From NCBI GenBank assembly GCA_963853835.1, contig OY970822.1, positions 88,889,135 to 88,953,134 on the forward strand: a DNA stretch of 64,000 bases, written 5' to 3'. This DNA comes from Calendula officinalis. Lineage: Eukaryota > Streptophyta > Magnoliopsida > Asterales > Asteraceae. The notes under the pieces were generated by a model, which worked only from the letters and a program-made list of their open reading frames with translations, made no database searches and was not told where the DNA came from. Made by a program: the position numbers and the translations under genes. Of the stretch, positions 1-16,700 are shown piece by piece. How positions within the stretch are numbered: position 1 is the stretch's first letter; every line of letters starts with the position of its first letter.

Positions 1-130
1 TTTTATCTTTGTAACATTTTGCTAGTTTCTGGCTAGCCCGTGATTATATATATTTGGGTTCTTTGACGGGGGTGATGGCTTTGCCGAAGCTCCTTGTCGG
101 GTTCCCTTTTGCTGTTCAAAAAAAAAAAAG
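1..130 (+). mobile_element. LINE 3' end (UTR and poly-A), copy 1
   Basis: A segment with ggggtgatggctttgccgaag and cccttttgctgttc runs into a run of A. The same layout, in reverse orientation, follows a recognisable LINE ORF2 C-terminus at 45.6-46.0 kb in this window (gggtgatggcaataccgaag, then cttcttttgctgtt). I therefore infer that this is the 3' UTR and poly-A tail of a related non-LTR retrotransposon. No coding part is present. Confidence 0.6.
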
Positions 131-598
131 TCATTTAAAAAGCACTTTTCATCTTACACAAATAACTTATTAACTTATTCAAGAAGCTAATAAGTCAATA
201 AGCACTTTTCAAAAGGTTTCCCAAACACCCTCCTAATAAATACTTATACCATCTATTACTAAAATAATAAATCGAATTTTCGTTAAACACAAATATTAAT
301 GGAAGCCCATTTTGAAGAGCATGAAGAGTTTAATAAAAAACAATGGTAAAGGTAAAACAATGGTAAATCGAATTATCATTAAACATGGAGGGGCCCTAAT
401 ACGAAAATTTATCTTCCTCTTCAATGAAAAAGAAGCATATTTTGTCATTATTATCTTTTTTATGGGTAGTGTGACGTTATCAAGATAGTGTTATTTCTAA
501 TCCCCGTGCTATGAGGAAATGTGACATTTCCTAATTCAGGAAATATAAGAACAGACGAATTAGTGTAGAACAGTAGAAGCTACAGATTGGTGTGCTTG

Positions 599-727
599 TT
601 TTATCTTTGTAACATTTTGCTAGTTTCTGGCTAGCCGGTGATTATATATATTTGGGTTCTTTGACGGGGGTGATGGCTTTGCTGAAGATCCTTGTCGGGT
701 TCCCTTTTGCTGTTCAAAAAAAAAAAA
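599..727 (+). mobile_element. LINE 3' end (UTR and poly-A), copy 2
   Basis: Second copy of the LINE 3' tail, carried along by the 598-bp tandem duplication. The A-run ends at about 727. It lies at the same offset as in copy 1, so it was duplicated in situ and not inserted separately. Confidence 0.6.
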
Positions 728-1187
728 GTCATTTAAAAAGCACTTTTCATCTTACACAAATAACTTATTAACTTATTCAAGAAGCTAATAAGTCAATAAG
801 CACTTTTCAAAAGGTTTCCCAAACACCCTCCTAATAAATACTTATACCATCTAGTACTAAAATAATAAATCGAATTTTCGTTAAACACAAATATTAATGG
901 AAGCCCATTTTGAAGAGCATGAAGAGTTTAATAAAAAACAATGGTAAAGGTAAAACAATGGTAAATCGAATTATCATTAAACATGGAGGGGCCCTAATAC
1001 GAAAATTTATCTTCCTCTTCAATGAAAAAGAAGCATATTTTGTCATTATTATCTTTTTTATGGGTAATGTGACGTTATCAAGATAGTGTTATTTCTAATC
1101 CCCGTGCTATGAGGAAATGTGACATTTCCTAATTCAGGAAATATAAGAACAGACGAATTAGTGTAGAACAGTAGAAGCTACAGATTT

Positions 1188-1838
1188 TGAAGGACGTGTC
1201 ACTGTTACCAAAAGGTCTTGCCTTCTAGAAGGAAGCAACTTACCTTTTCCTAGTTCTTGAAACAAATGAGTAATATCAAATATGCAAAGACAGTGAAAGC
1301 AATAGACATGACTATTCACATTCTGGTTCTAGAACCGAATTACCCGGAACCGAAGCCGCAAACCCGAGAACTGGAATAGACAAATAACGGAGAACCGGAA
1401 TCCAAATCCGAAAACCGGGTCCAACCGGTTCCCGTTCAGTTTTTAACATTATTTTGTTTCAAAAATCAGTTTAGCCGGAAAATTAGAGTATTGCAATTCA
1501 AGTGTGCCAAATGTTTGGGCTTAACCCAATCCACTCTATTTGGAGTACAATACACTAGGCCCAACCACCTAATTTGGATTGCGATGACCATTTCGTCCAA
1601 TGACAATTCTTTGAATCTCTCGTTATATATGTAGCCTACACATGATTGAAACTTATCGCATGTCCATTTCGCACATTCCAATTGGACGAAAATGATGACG
1701 TATAACTACCCAAAAGTCCACCTATGGATATACCTTATAATTGTGGTAATTCATATATTCTCATCACTTTTTCGGTCATAATTTTATTTTTATTTGTAAA
1801 TAAAAAATTCTAAAAATGTTAAGGTTCTTAAAGTTATA
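1188..1838. other. Non-coding stretch without recognised features
   Basis: AT-rich sequence with a short patch of accgg/gaacc repeats around 1330-1430, similar in style to the ends of hAT MITEs elsewhere in the window. No termini or target-site duplication could be defined. A 71-codon minus-strand ORF at 1466-1681 has no recognisable domain and I regard it as chance. Confidence 0.5.
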
Positions 1839-2121
1839 CTCCCTCCGTCCCACAAAAAACTTCTTATTTGACTTGGGCACATGTTTTTAGGAGATAGTTG
1901 GTGGTGGGGTATTTGACAATAAGTTTAATTAAAATATATGATTAGTTTAGAGATTGACATAAAGTTAGTGAGAGAAACTTTACAAAAATGATAAAAAATG
2001 ACATAAAGTTAATGAGATAATATTTATTTATTAAGTGGGTCCCTCCAATTCTTAAATGAGAAGTTTTTTGTGGGACAAAATTTTTAGATGAAATGTGAAG
2101 TTTTTTATGGGACGGAGGGGG
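1839..2121. mobile_element. Stowaway-type MITE (283 bp)
   Basis: The left end reads ctccctccgtcccac and the right end is its inverted complement, gggacggaggggg. TA dinucleotides flank both sides (1837-1838 and 2122-2123). CTCCCTCCGTCC termini with a TA duplication define Stowaway (Tc1/mariner-derived) MITEs of plants. It is non-coding, and the inner TIR sequence (acaaaaaacttc against gaagttttttat) extends the inverted repeat. Confidence 0.93.
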
Positions 2122-2123
2122 TA

Positions 2124-3365
2124 TTATTTACAAAATGAGTACAGTGATAAAATTTGAGAACATGTCATGATCCAGATTTATTATGAACTTAAAGTTTTAT
2201 AGTAATAAAATGTAATGATCCAAAATTATTATGATCAGAAAATATTATAAAAAATGTTATGATTATAATTAAATAAAACAAGTATTGTTTATCATTTCCT
2301 AAATCCAATATGATTCAGTTATTGGTTTTAAAAGTTAAAAATAGGTACAACAAATTTTTTTGATTTTAAAAAATTTTACAAAATTTTTTAAAATTTATTT
2401 TATTCAGTTTGAAATACTGCAAAATTCAAAGTTTAGTTAGGGTTAATTAAGTTTGAATAATCGTACTGCATAATTCAATGTTAGGTTTTACTGATAATAG
2501 AAACAAACATGCAATCTTTAGGTTATTTTATATTTGACTGCAAATCACGCATTATGTGCTGAAAATCACCTATTGTTTAAATAATATTGGTCAAATTTTA
2601 AATAATATATATTACGATTTTTATTTTTATTTCTAGAATTAATTTTCAATAATATATTAGGAAATTTTGGGACCTACTTTTTAAATTTTTGTCATTTAAA
2701 AATACACCCCATCAAGTATGGTTTGTTATCACTACTATTATAAGCTAAGGTCAGACGTTGTGTCAAGTTGGTTTGTTTCTTCAAAAATCAGTATTTTCAA
2801 ATGAGACTGTATGTCGCTGACTCAAGAGTTAAGAGCAAGAAATTATTGAAGGTTATTTGTTGTGACAAAGATGACAATTACATTAACTCAACAACAAACG
2901 TCGTTTACAAAGGAGTTTTATTTTGTCTCTAAATTTCCTATACCATTTATTCATGTATCAAAAATTGTTTATCATCATTTCAATTATGGATTATTATGTT
3001 ATTCCGACTGTATAACTATTTTGTTATTTTCCTATATCTCTGTTGAAGCATGTCCGCCCATTCGGGCGGGCTTTAAAGCTAGTTTTATATATATAGAGAG
3101 AGATCTTCATATTACGATTATGCGTAGTAAATAAATTGTTTGGCGAGCTAAGCTTTTGGCAATGCCATACCGAACACTCTTATATAAGTCAATTTGTAAT
3201 TTATAGTGGTTTCTTATCAAACGAGGGTAGAGATGTTGCGCTTTGTTTTGGGCTTAATTATGTTATTTCTTGTAACAAATACGAAAAACAAAATCACATG
3301 TAATCATTAATAATTAACTTTTAAACAGTTTTGATTTTTCTCAAAAGAAAAAAGAAAAATATTCA
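2124..3365. other. AT-rich intergenic DNA
   Basis: No gene model is supported. A 90-codon ORF at 2862-3134 has biased hydrophobic composition and no family resemblance. Just downstream the sequence becomes a (TA)n tract. Confidence 0.5.
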
Positions 3366-3366
3366 A

Positions 3367-3370
<4 letters not shown>

Positions 3371-3418
<48 letters not shown>
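3371..3418. repeat. (TA)n microsatellite, left of element E1
   Basis: Uninterrupted TA dinucleotides. The same tract type separates E1 from E2 and closes E2 on the right, so the three tracts look like one microsatellite opened by two insertions. Confidence 0.95.
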
Positions 3419-7272
<3,854 letters not shown>

Positions 7273-8400
7273 AGGATTCCATACAGAACCCATATTATAT
7301 ACAGAACCCGTAGAACCCGATCTTAGACCATCCAATTTTAAACTTAACGGTTAAGATCAACTGATGGCATTATTGTAAATAAATTAATGTTATTTTAAGT
7401 AATAAATAAATAAAAAGGGTAAAATAGGTATTGTTTAAAGAAAAATTATATTATTTGTTATTAATTTGTTCCCTTGAAATCTGGAGAAGTTAGTACCACG
7501 ACCTAATTTCACATTAGAAGGCATTTAAGTCGGTCATGAATCAATTTGCTCTCAATAATCAAACATTCTTCAAACCTTCTTTAAAATTTTCTTGTCAGGC
7601 ATGAATTAATTTCAATTTGGTATTAATTTGTTTTATTATTTTCCTCCAATCACAATTAGAATCAATCTGCTCTCAATTTGGTATTTAGGGTTAACGAGAT
7701 GGCGGCAAAATGGTTCTTCAAAGATGACGAAGATCACCGAGAAAGATCTATGATGATGGACGATACGACCGTTTTTGGACGATTATGGATCTGAGATTAT
7801 GGATGATTATGGACGAGAAAACATCAATGCGGAAAAGGATTCGTATGTTCCAAATCTGAGATCTGGTTGGCCTTCCCCGATGGGCCATTTCAGTGTAATG
7901 AAAAATCTGAAGTCGAAATAGTTCAAATTCAATAAGGTTCGATTATATCAAGATACTTATATTTTTATGATTGTAGGGGTAATTTTTGTGGTTTTTAACT
8001 GCACGGTTTTGGGGTTTTGAGGTCTAATCTTGAATAAAATGAAGAATGTATGCACCGATTGACGGTTTGATGGATTCTCAATTTCTCTCATGTTGTTATG
8101 TTATTTTAATCATTTGTTTTACTATTAAAATTTGATTTGCTGAATGTGAAGTATATTGGTTTATTTTTACTTTATTTTCCAGAATGATTTACCTTTTCTC
8201 ATTTCACTATGTGAAGAAGTAGTATGAGTGTTTGAGATGTTGTTATTGATCGATTACTAATCATATGTGCATGAATGTATGATGAGTAGTGGCTTTAACT
8301 GTTTAGTGTTTGTAGGAGCTAGCATGCATGTATGTATTTGATGGGGTTTTGATTATATTTTGATTTGAAATAAATTTGATGGTTTGCTTGATGTAATAGG

Positions 8401-8650
8401 TATTTGATAGTGCATGTATGTATTTGAGTTTTGGTTTGTGCTGATTAGTAATCGATTTTGGTAGTTACATTAGTGTATTTGATGATATGATTTATGATGA
8501 GTAATTTTGTAACATGGATGTATGGTATTTGATAGTGCATGTATGTATTTGAGTTTTGGTTTGTGCTGGTTAGTAATCGATTTTGGTAGTTACATTAGTG
8601 TATTTGATGATATGACTTATGATGAGTAGTTTTGTAACATGTATGTATGG
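8401..8650. repeat. 125-bp tandem duplication inside E2
   Basis: tatttgatagtgcatgtatg starts at 8401 and again at 8526. The two units are nearly identical through gtaacatgtatgtatgg. A third, weaker echo begins after 8650. Confidence 0.9.
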
Positions 8651-8982
8651 TAGAACTTATGGTGAGCATTCTTGTGACATGAATTACTGAGCATTCTAGT
8701 TGCACAGATTTTGGTAAATTTTATTTGATTAGTGCTAGGATGAGTTTGTATGAATGAAGTACATAATGTAAGCCAACTAAAAAAGATAAATACATACATG
8801 TAAGTCATGGTGGAGTATATATGGCCACATTATCTAGTATGAGATTCGATAAATAAGAGTGTTGGAAAAATTTATTTTGACTGCATTAATGATTACATGA
8901 GTAGCTTACATGTTTTTGAGCATGACTTTATGTGTTACAATTATGAATGAATTAGTGATGTGAAAATTTGGTTTTTGTCAAG

Positions 8983-9071
8983 GATTACGAAGCAGTGGCA
9001 GAAAGAGATCGCGGGATGTGTACTACAATGAAAGAGCAAATAAAGGGAACACTAAGAAAAAGGGTACACTG
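8983..9071 (+). pseudogene. ULP-like gene exon 2 homologue in E2
   Basis: After an AG acceptor the exon reads (G)LRSSGRKRSRDVYYNER, aligning with GVRRSGRKKAKSVNYNES of E3 and GVRRSGRRTTKYVDYRES of E1, in the same exon phase (it completes a codon begun by a preceding G). A GT follows ACACTG at the end. No other exon of the gene could be recognised in E2, so it is a remnant on the plus strand. Confidence 0.65.
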
Positions 9072-9720
9072 GTGATAAAATAAATAAAACGTTGTCTAAA
9101 ATTCATGTGTAAAAGAAAGGGCCCGAATCATATTTTAATTTCCTATAAGACATGGTTTTTATTGAAGGACATATACATTGCATTTGATTTGAATTTTAGT
9201 TTTTTGATGAATACATTTGTGTTTTGATGATGTTAGAATAGTTGAATTTATTGGTTTTTTGGTGGTATTCTAGAAATCTTTGTTATAAAAGTTATTTGCA
9301 TGTTTTGTTATTAAATGATTTCATAATGGGATGAGTTAAAACCACCTAAATACATAGATGTTATGTGAATATCATAAATACATTGATGTGAAATGAAAAT
9401 AAAACATTGTTGTAATAATAAGAATCAATAAATTATTTACCAGAAAAAATCATCTTCCTCAGTTTCAACTTCGATCAATTTGGAATTTAGAAATTATGAA
9501 TACAAAGAGATATATTATATTATGGAAACCAACTAACCTATAATTTAGGAATTCATTAAAATCTGGTCAGTTACCCGAAATACACTAGTATACAAAATAC
9601 CTATATTGCCCCTTTCGAATTAAATAAAAATAATTAATAAAAATGATTTATCTTAAACGTGATTGGTCTAGAAAAGTTCTATGAGTTCTGTATATAATAT
9701 GGGTTCTGTATGGAATTCGA

Positions 9721-10880
<1,160 letters not shown>

Positions 10881-10882
10881 TT

Positions 10883-11506
10883 TCATTTGGGACGAGAAAT
10901 CGGTCCCACCGACGACCGGAAACCACCTGAAACGACCTCATCGTTAACACAACAGTGAAACTCCGCCTTCTTCCCCTGTTTCTCCGCTTCCATACAATCC
11001 TCGCAGAATGCTCGATTCCGTCCACCTTGAACGGCGGAGTACGCCTCTTCACCCACCGGAAAACTACCAATCAACTGTGGATGACGACCGTACACATGTG
11101 GCATTTGATGGTGGATAAAATCAACAAAACCCCTACGCAGTTGAAACAAGTGTTGAGGATATACCACCGGAGTAAACGCACCACCATTCTGATTACAATT
11201 AAGTTTCCTCCGGCGATCTCTTCGTGACCGCTTCAGCACCACCAGGAAGTGACAATTTCTCTCTCGGATTAGAGCAGAGAAGTTAACCTTACCGGTAATC
11301 AAAATCTTAAGAGTCCTGGATTTGTTGCGGTCGACGAAATACGTTGTTAGATTATTATACGAAATACCGATTGCTTCCTTCAACATCATCTGAAATTGTT
11401 TGAAATTGAGCGCATGATGGATCTTGAGGTTGACGACATGCGTCTCACGTTCACCGTCGTACAGTATCACCGGAAATACCACCGATTCATCCTCCAATTC
11501 CCCCAT
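10883..11506 (-). CDS. Single-exon plant protein, DUF7138-like
   Basis: An intact 207-codon ORF with no intron. The N-terminal half (about residues 10-95) has the pattern FPVILYDGERE, then FKQFQMMLKEAIGIS and ALIRERNCHFLVVLKRS, a ubiquitin-like fold pattern I associate with the plant-specific DUF7138 family. The C-terminal part has a FCEDCMEAEKQG motif and a CC pair. The ATG at 11504-11506 is the first in frame and has a TATATATA box about 75 bp upstream (11578-11590 region). Homologues are uncharacterised, so no biochemical role can be given. Codon use is richer in GC than the surrounding DNA, as expected for a real gene. The family name is from memory and should be checked. Confidence 0.8.
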   Translation of the reverse strand: MGELEDESVVFPVILYDGERETHVVNLKIHHALNFKQFQMMLKEAIGISYNNLTTYFVDRNKSRTLKILITGKVNFSALIRERNCHFLVVLKRSRRDRRRKLNCNQNGGAFTPVVYPQHLFQLRRGFVDFIHHQMPHVYGRHPQLIGSFPVGEEAYSAVQGGRNRAFCEDCMEAEKQGKKAEFHCCVNDEVVSGGFRSSVGPISRPK

Positions 11507-11577
11507 GTTTTTGGATCGATGAAGAAATTAAGTAATTTCTTGGAATCTTGTAAAAGGTTTTGAGCTGTAACAGGGGA

Positions 11578-11590
11578 TATATATATAAGA
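11578..11590 (-). promoter_or_regulatory. TATA box of the DUF7138-like gene
   Basis: On the minus strand the sequence reads cttatatatatatccc, about 75 bp before the ATG, a normal plant core-promoter position. This is positional inference only. Confidence 0.5.
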
Positions 11591-11599
11591 AAGAAGTAG

Positions 11600-13720
11600 G
11601 GTTTTGATCAAGACGGTTAGAGGGTATAATGGTAATTGACAGTAGCTTCGAGACTATTATCGCGGAGTTGCTTGGGGACGAGGTTTCGATATGTATTCGG
11701 ATCGTTGCCGCGTGAGTGTCAAACGCGAATGCTATGCTAATTTTTTGTGTTTGATTGGATAAAATGGCGACACTACCCCTGAATTGTGGTAGAAAATTTA
11801 TAATTAAGGAAACTATAAACTTTGATAAGTTACCCCTTGATTGATCAGATATTTGAGAAATCTTGGCCCGAAATAGGAAACAAATGAAATATCACGATTA
11901 AAGATTTTCTTTAAAATATCAAAATTGATTTTATCTTTACAAAAAAAGTACGTAATTTTTTTTTATTAAGGATAATTTTAAAAATATAAGGATTAATTAT
12001 TAATTGATATACAATTTCCTAATTCACATCTTAATAATACTTTTATGTTGTTTTTTATTCTACAAAATAAGTTTACATATAAATTATCATTCACTAAATT
12101 TATTATAATGAATCTTGAAGGTCAGATATTTTCTCTAATTCATGTTAAGTGATATTTCCTATATTTGCTCTATATGTAGTTTAATTATATCTTAAACATT
12201 ATATATGTAGTTTTAAAAATCAAAATTTCCTTATGTAGTTTTAAAATAATCAAAACTCTATCTATAAATAATTTAGATTCCAAAGTAGCGACGCGGGTTA
12301 TGCTAAATAAGTTTCTCATTAGTGGATCTCTGTGCTTAGAACAAAGGTCCTTTGTCTCAGTTGTGAAGCTAATTCTCTAAATTTCCAAATATACCCGAGC
12401 ACGTGCTCTAGTAATCTTTGCATTCTGCATACAGTCCGCCCCTAAACCCGACCCCACCAAGGTTAATAAAAATACTATTTTTTTTAATATATATCATTCA
12501 TCATTTATATTATATATAGTTTAATTAAAACAAAATTAGAACCCTTTCAACTTCAAATCTCACACACGTCTCCTTTTTCTCCACTTTCAAACGAACGATT
12601 AAAGTATAAGCGTGTTTATCTTCTACCATCCATGGGGTTCCGTTAAATACACATGAAAAGACCAAAATACCCCCTTTAAATGACAGTCTTATTTTTACAT
12701 GCAATAAAAGTGCATTGCTAAATTATCTCATGGAATTATCCGTCCCTTTTCATGATCTTCTACTCCATATGGGTTGAGTGAGATGTCATGCTTAATTCTT
12801 CATATTCTTCATCATACCATTTAAAAAAACCAAGGGTGGGTCTTGTTGGGGCGTGTTTCCTTTCACAAATATGCTAGGATTATGTTTGGTATGCTTGTTT
12901 ACTTTTGGGTTTAACTCAAGAAATAACAACGTACTTTTGTTGACTTGTTTATTATAGCATTTTACATTTCATTTCTTCCAATCTACCATTGATTCTCAAT
13001 AATAGAGATTTCATCGATTAGAATCCTATTTTTATTACATATCTTTTGAGACCTTGACTACCATTGTCATTTATTATCTTGACTCAACCAAAATCAGTGG
13101 GATGCTTATTCCCCACCTCATTGATCCTTTAGCCATGTCTCCCACCATGATATCTTTCCATATAACAAGGACCAATCCATCTCCCATATCACTAGCTTCT
13201 TGATTTGTATCGGTTACTTCCTACACATATTACCTCATGTTGTAGTCTAAAATCAAGTAAATTAACTTGCTAAAAGGTAAAGGATTTTGTTATAATAAAT
13301 TGGAATGATAGTTTGAGATAATAAATTGGAATGATAGTAAATTAACAACCTTTTAAATTCTGGAACTAAAGTTGATTATGTTCCTTTTCAACACTGGTTA
13401 GCACACACTCTCTAGCAGAATGTTTTCGGGTCAACATTTTCCCACTCATGTTGATCTTCTTCCCAGGATGAAAAGATGGATATCTCATCCATACTAGGTC
13501 ACTCTACTTGAGGGTAATTTGGCAATCAATCCAGTCGTTCAAGAAACTGTTGCTGATATACCTGAGCATCATGTTGCTACTTTTTACAATCTTCACACTT
13601 ACCCTTTAAATCCAGCAGGCAATAAGCATAAAATAACAACCATAAGATCTTTCCCCACCAATTATATACAAATTATAACTAAGTTATTATTAATTGGTGT
13701 TTGTGACAGATGTATCTCTA
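11600..13720. other. Intergenic DNA between two minus-strand genes
   Basis: About 2.1 kb of AT-rich sequence. It should contain the 3' UTR of the JMJ gene (stop at 13721) and the upstream region of the DUF7138-like gene. I see no ORF, TIR or long repeat that I can support. Confidence 0.5.
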
Positions 13721-16700
13721 TTAATCACGTGGCATGTCAGGTAAATATGGCCGAATATCAGTAAGAGTTCTTTCGATTGCATGCAAGATGATCTTCTTCA
13801 TCTGTTCCATAAAAACATATGTTTCTCATTTAAAATTTTATTGGAATATATGATCACATTAGAGCGAAATAAAGGGTGGGTGGAATTTCCCTGACCTCTA
13901 GTTTGTCTTCTCTAGCGATGTGCCAACTTGGAAGCTTGCGAATCTCATTTGTTAGTTTCAGACATTGATTTATGTTTTCTGGAGAAACAAAGTCTATCGC
14001 AACTTTTGTACATGACTGCATGAAAAAAAGCAATAAATAAGAGGTTCATATATAGGGGATGTTGGTATGTATCCCCACATGAACACATATCTACACATAG
14101 ACCTGTCATGTAACCTTACGTGTGTGTGTGTGTGTGTGTGTTAAAGACTTAAAGTACATTGCTATTTCTCCATTCTAAGTCAAAAATTTGGTATCAGAGC
14201 CATCAGGTTTAATGGCCTCTAGTACGAACAACAACTGTTCATCCCCAACTTTCCAAATTAAATGACAGAAATTACCATCAATGTAGCATACAAATGAGAG
14301 TTTTCTTAAAAAAGAAAGATAGAAATGCTCTCTTGATAATCTACCAGGCTGTGGGCGAAGTTATCTTTAAGAGGATCTCATCCTCTACAACATCAAAATG
14401 AAGGATTCAGAATCCGTGGAGGATTTCTACAATAGGGTCATCCTATTATTGAATCAGTTAAGGCTAAATGGTGAACCCGTTGAAGATCAAAGGGTTGTTG
14501 AGAAGATATCAGAAAAGAAGAACAGGCTGAGAATAAAGGGAAAGGAAGAGGGAAATGTCAGGAAAAGGGACACACTATGATGTTCTGTACATGAAAAGGC
14601 TGCTGCCTCTTCTTTCATTCACGAAGAAGAAGATGATGAGAGTGAGATCATATTCATGGTTTTACTCACTCAAGAATGTTATGCAGATGATATCTGGTAC
14701 ATTGACAGTGGTTGTAATAACCATATGACTGGTCACAAAGACTTATTTACAAATATGGACACTGATCTCAAGAAGGAAGTAAGGACTGGTGATGGCAAGA
14801 TCCTGGGTGAGCAGGAAATAAGAGAAATAACAGTCAACACGAAGAAGGGAAGGAAAGGGTTAAAGGGTATTGTGTGAATTTCAAAAGTAATGTCTGTGAG
14901 ATCAGAAAACCAAGTGTTAATATATATGTGTGTGTATGTACATCTATGTTTGGTTAATTGTGAAAGTACATATTGATGTTAATAAAGTTGGTGGTTAAAA
15001 TAAAGTACAGTGCTATTTCTCCATTCTAAGTCAACATGGGGGGGGGGGGGGAGGAAAGAAGGAACTTACTTTAAGATTTCGCACTTGGTGTGGACATCCA
15101 GTAGGAACAAAAATTGCATCTCCCACACATTGTTTAATTGTCCATGGTTCCACACCTAAAAGGTTCATGACATCTCATGTTAAGGAAACTTATGACAAAA
15201 ATCAGATTTCATAATGTTAGTCGTTCAGCTCAAATACAAGCGTCTGGATGAATACTTACCATATTCCTTTTTTAGCTTCCTTTTATGCTCCTTTGTTAAG
15301 TAAAATGCTTGATCATGAATAGGATTACAATCCTACACACAAACCGTTCAAGTATCAAAAGAATACTTAATATAAAATAACAGTTTTTGTCCCTATTTTA
15401 GAAAAATATAAATTCAAATGATTCTTTTACATAAGTAGCATCATAATATGCTTATTGTCGTGTGTATTAGATTTGTAACATGTGTATAATATGCTTATTG
15501 TACTATAGAGGTAAAATGGTTCAAATATGCTCAAGTCAAGGTTAGTTAAGGTGTCGAAGTACAGTAAGTTTGACCAAAGTAGCCAAAATGGTTATTTTGG
15601 TGAAAATAGAAAAGTACAATGCTATAATGAGAAAGTATCCAAACTGGTCATTTTGGTGAAGATAGCAGAGTACAATGCTATAATGAGAAAGTAGCCAAAA
15701 TGGTCATTTTGGTGAAAATAGCAAAGTACAATGCTATAATGAGTAAAAGTGGACAAAACATGAAAGTACAATAGATACTGAATTATAAAATATTAGTAAA
15801 CATACCTTCACATTGATAACGCCAAATTCTTCTGAGTGCTTCCGTAGATATTCCTCTAAACTTTTAACATCTTTTCTCTTGAAGATGTCCCAAAGAGCAC
15901 CACCTTTTTCTCCTTTTGATTTCTTCTGTTTTTTCTTTTTCTTTAACTTATTGATTTTAAGCTGCTGACGCCTACTAATTGGCACTTCCTTGTTGTGTGT
16001 CAATATATTCACCTGAACATTTAAACTCAATCAAAATTTATACTCATTGTATAAATTACTAATTCAGGATTGAATTAATACCGCATCTGTCATATCAAGA
16101 TGAAGGTTTGTCACAGAATCGCCTATTCCAAGTTCTTGAGCCATTCCAGATGCAACATATGTTTTCGGACCCAAATCAGGTTTTATAACATTTGGTGGAA
16201 ACTTCGTAGCAAGATTCAGAAAACCCGCTCTTGGATCACTGTATATACTGAACGGCAATGCTCTGATGAAGGTGTCACCATGTTCTGGCATAATTTCTTC
16301 AAAATTATGATTTGGAGGAAAGTTTGCTAATTTGAGCATCTTTGGCAATTCACTCGTTTGGTCTCCTTCATTGTAAACTTTGAAAAAATCTTTAGTATCA
16401 ATCATGCCCTGCATATTATTGTCGATTATTATGCAAATGACAAGGAAACAACCATCAAACTATGAATTTGAACATTAAAGAACAGAATTACCTTATTCCC
16501 TTCCCAAAAATCAATAATCTCGAGTTTTGACATATCTGGTTCCTGAAGTCGACATAATGTATCTGAGATATCCGCCGGCTCCCAACTTATGTCATGTGTA
16601 TGATCTAGAACATCCTTTATGACTACTGGTTCACCATCAACCAAACGCTGACGGAAGAAGTTAAGGTCATCGTTCGTCAATGTGATGTCAGAATGACTAG

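Larger units (their letters stand above)
1..1187. repeat. 598-bp direct tandem duplication, two copies
   Basis: Copy 1 occupies 1-598 and copy 2 occupies 599-1187. They match almost base for base: I see only scattered substitutions, for example ctagcccg against ctagccgg and gccgaagctcc against gctgaagatcc, which implies a recent duplication. Each copy starts with a LINE-like 3' tail and continues with a shared non-coding segment ending in agtagaagctacagatt. The first copy begins at the window edge, so more units may lie to the left. No TG...CA ends or primer-binding site is present, so these are not LTRs. Confidence 0.93.

Noticed and set aside
1..1187. The 598-bp repeats as LTRs of a retrotransposon
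   Set aside because: They are directly adjacent, with no internal domain, primer-binding site or TG...CA ends.
2862..3134. 90-codon ORF as a small secreted or membrane protein
   Set aside because: No signal-peptide logic, no conserved motif and typical composition for AT-rich non-coding DNA.
8401..8650. CRISPR-like or other spaced repeat array
   Set aside because: Only two long direct units without unique spacers, in a plant transposon.
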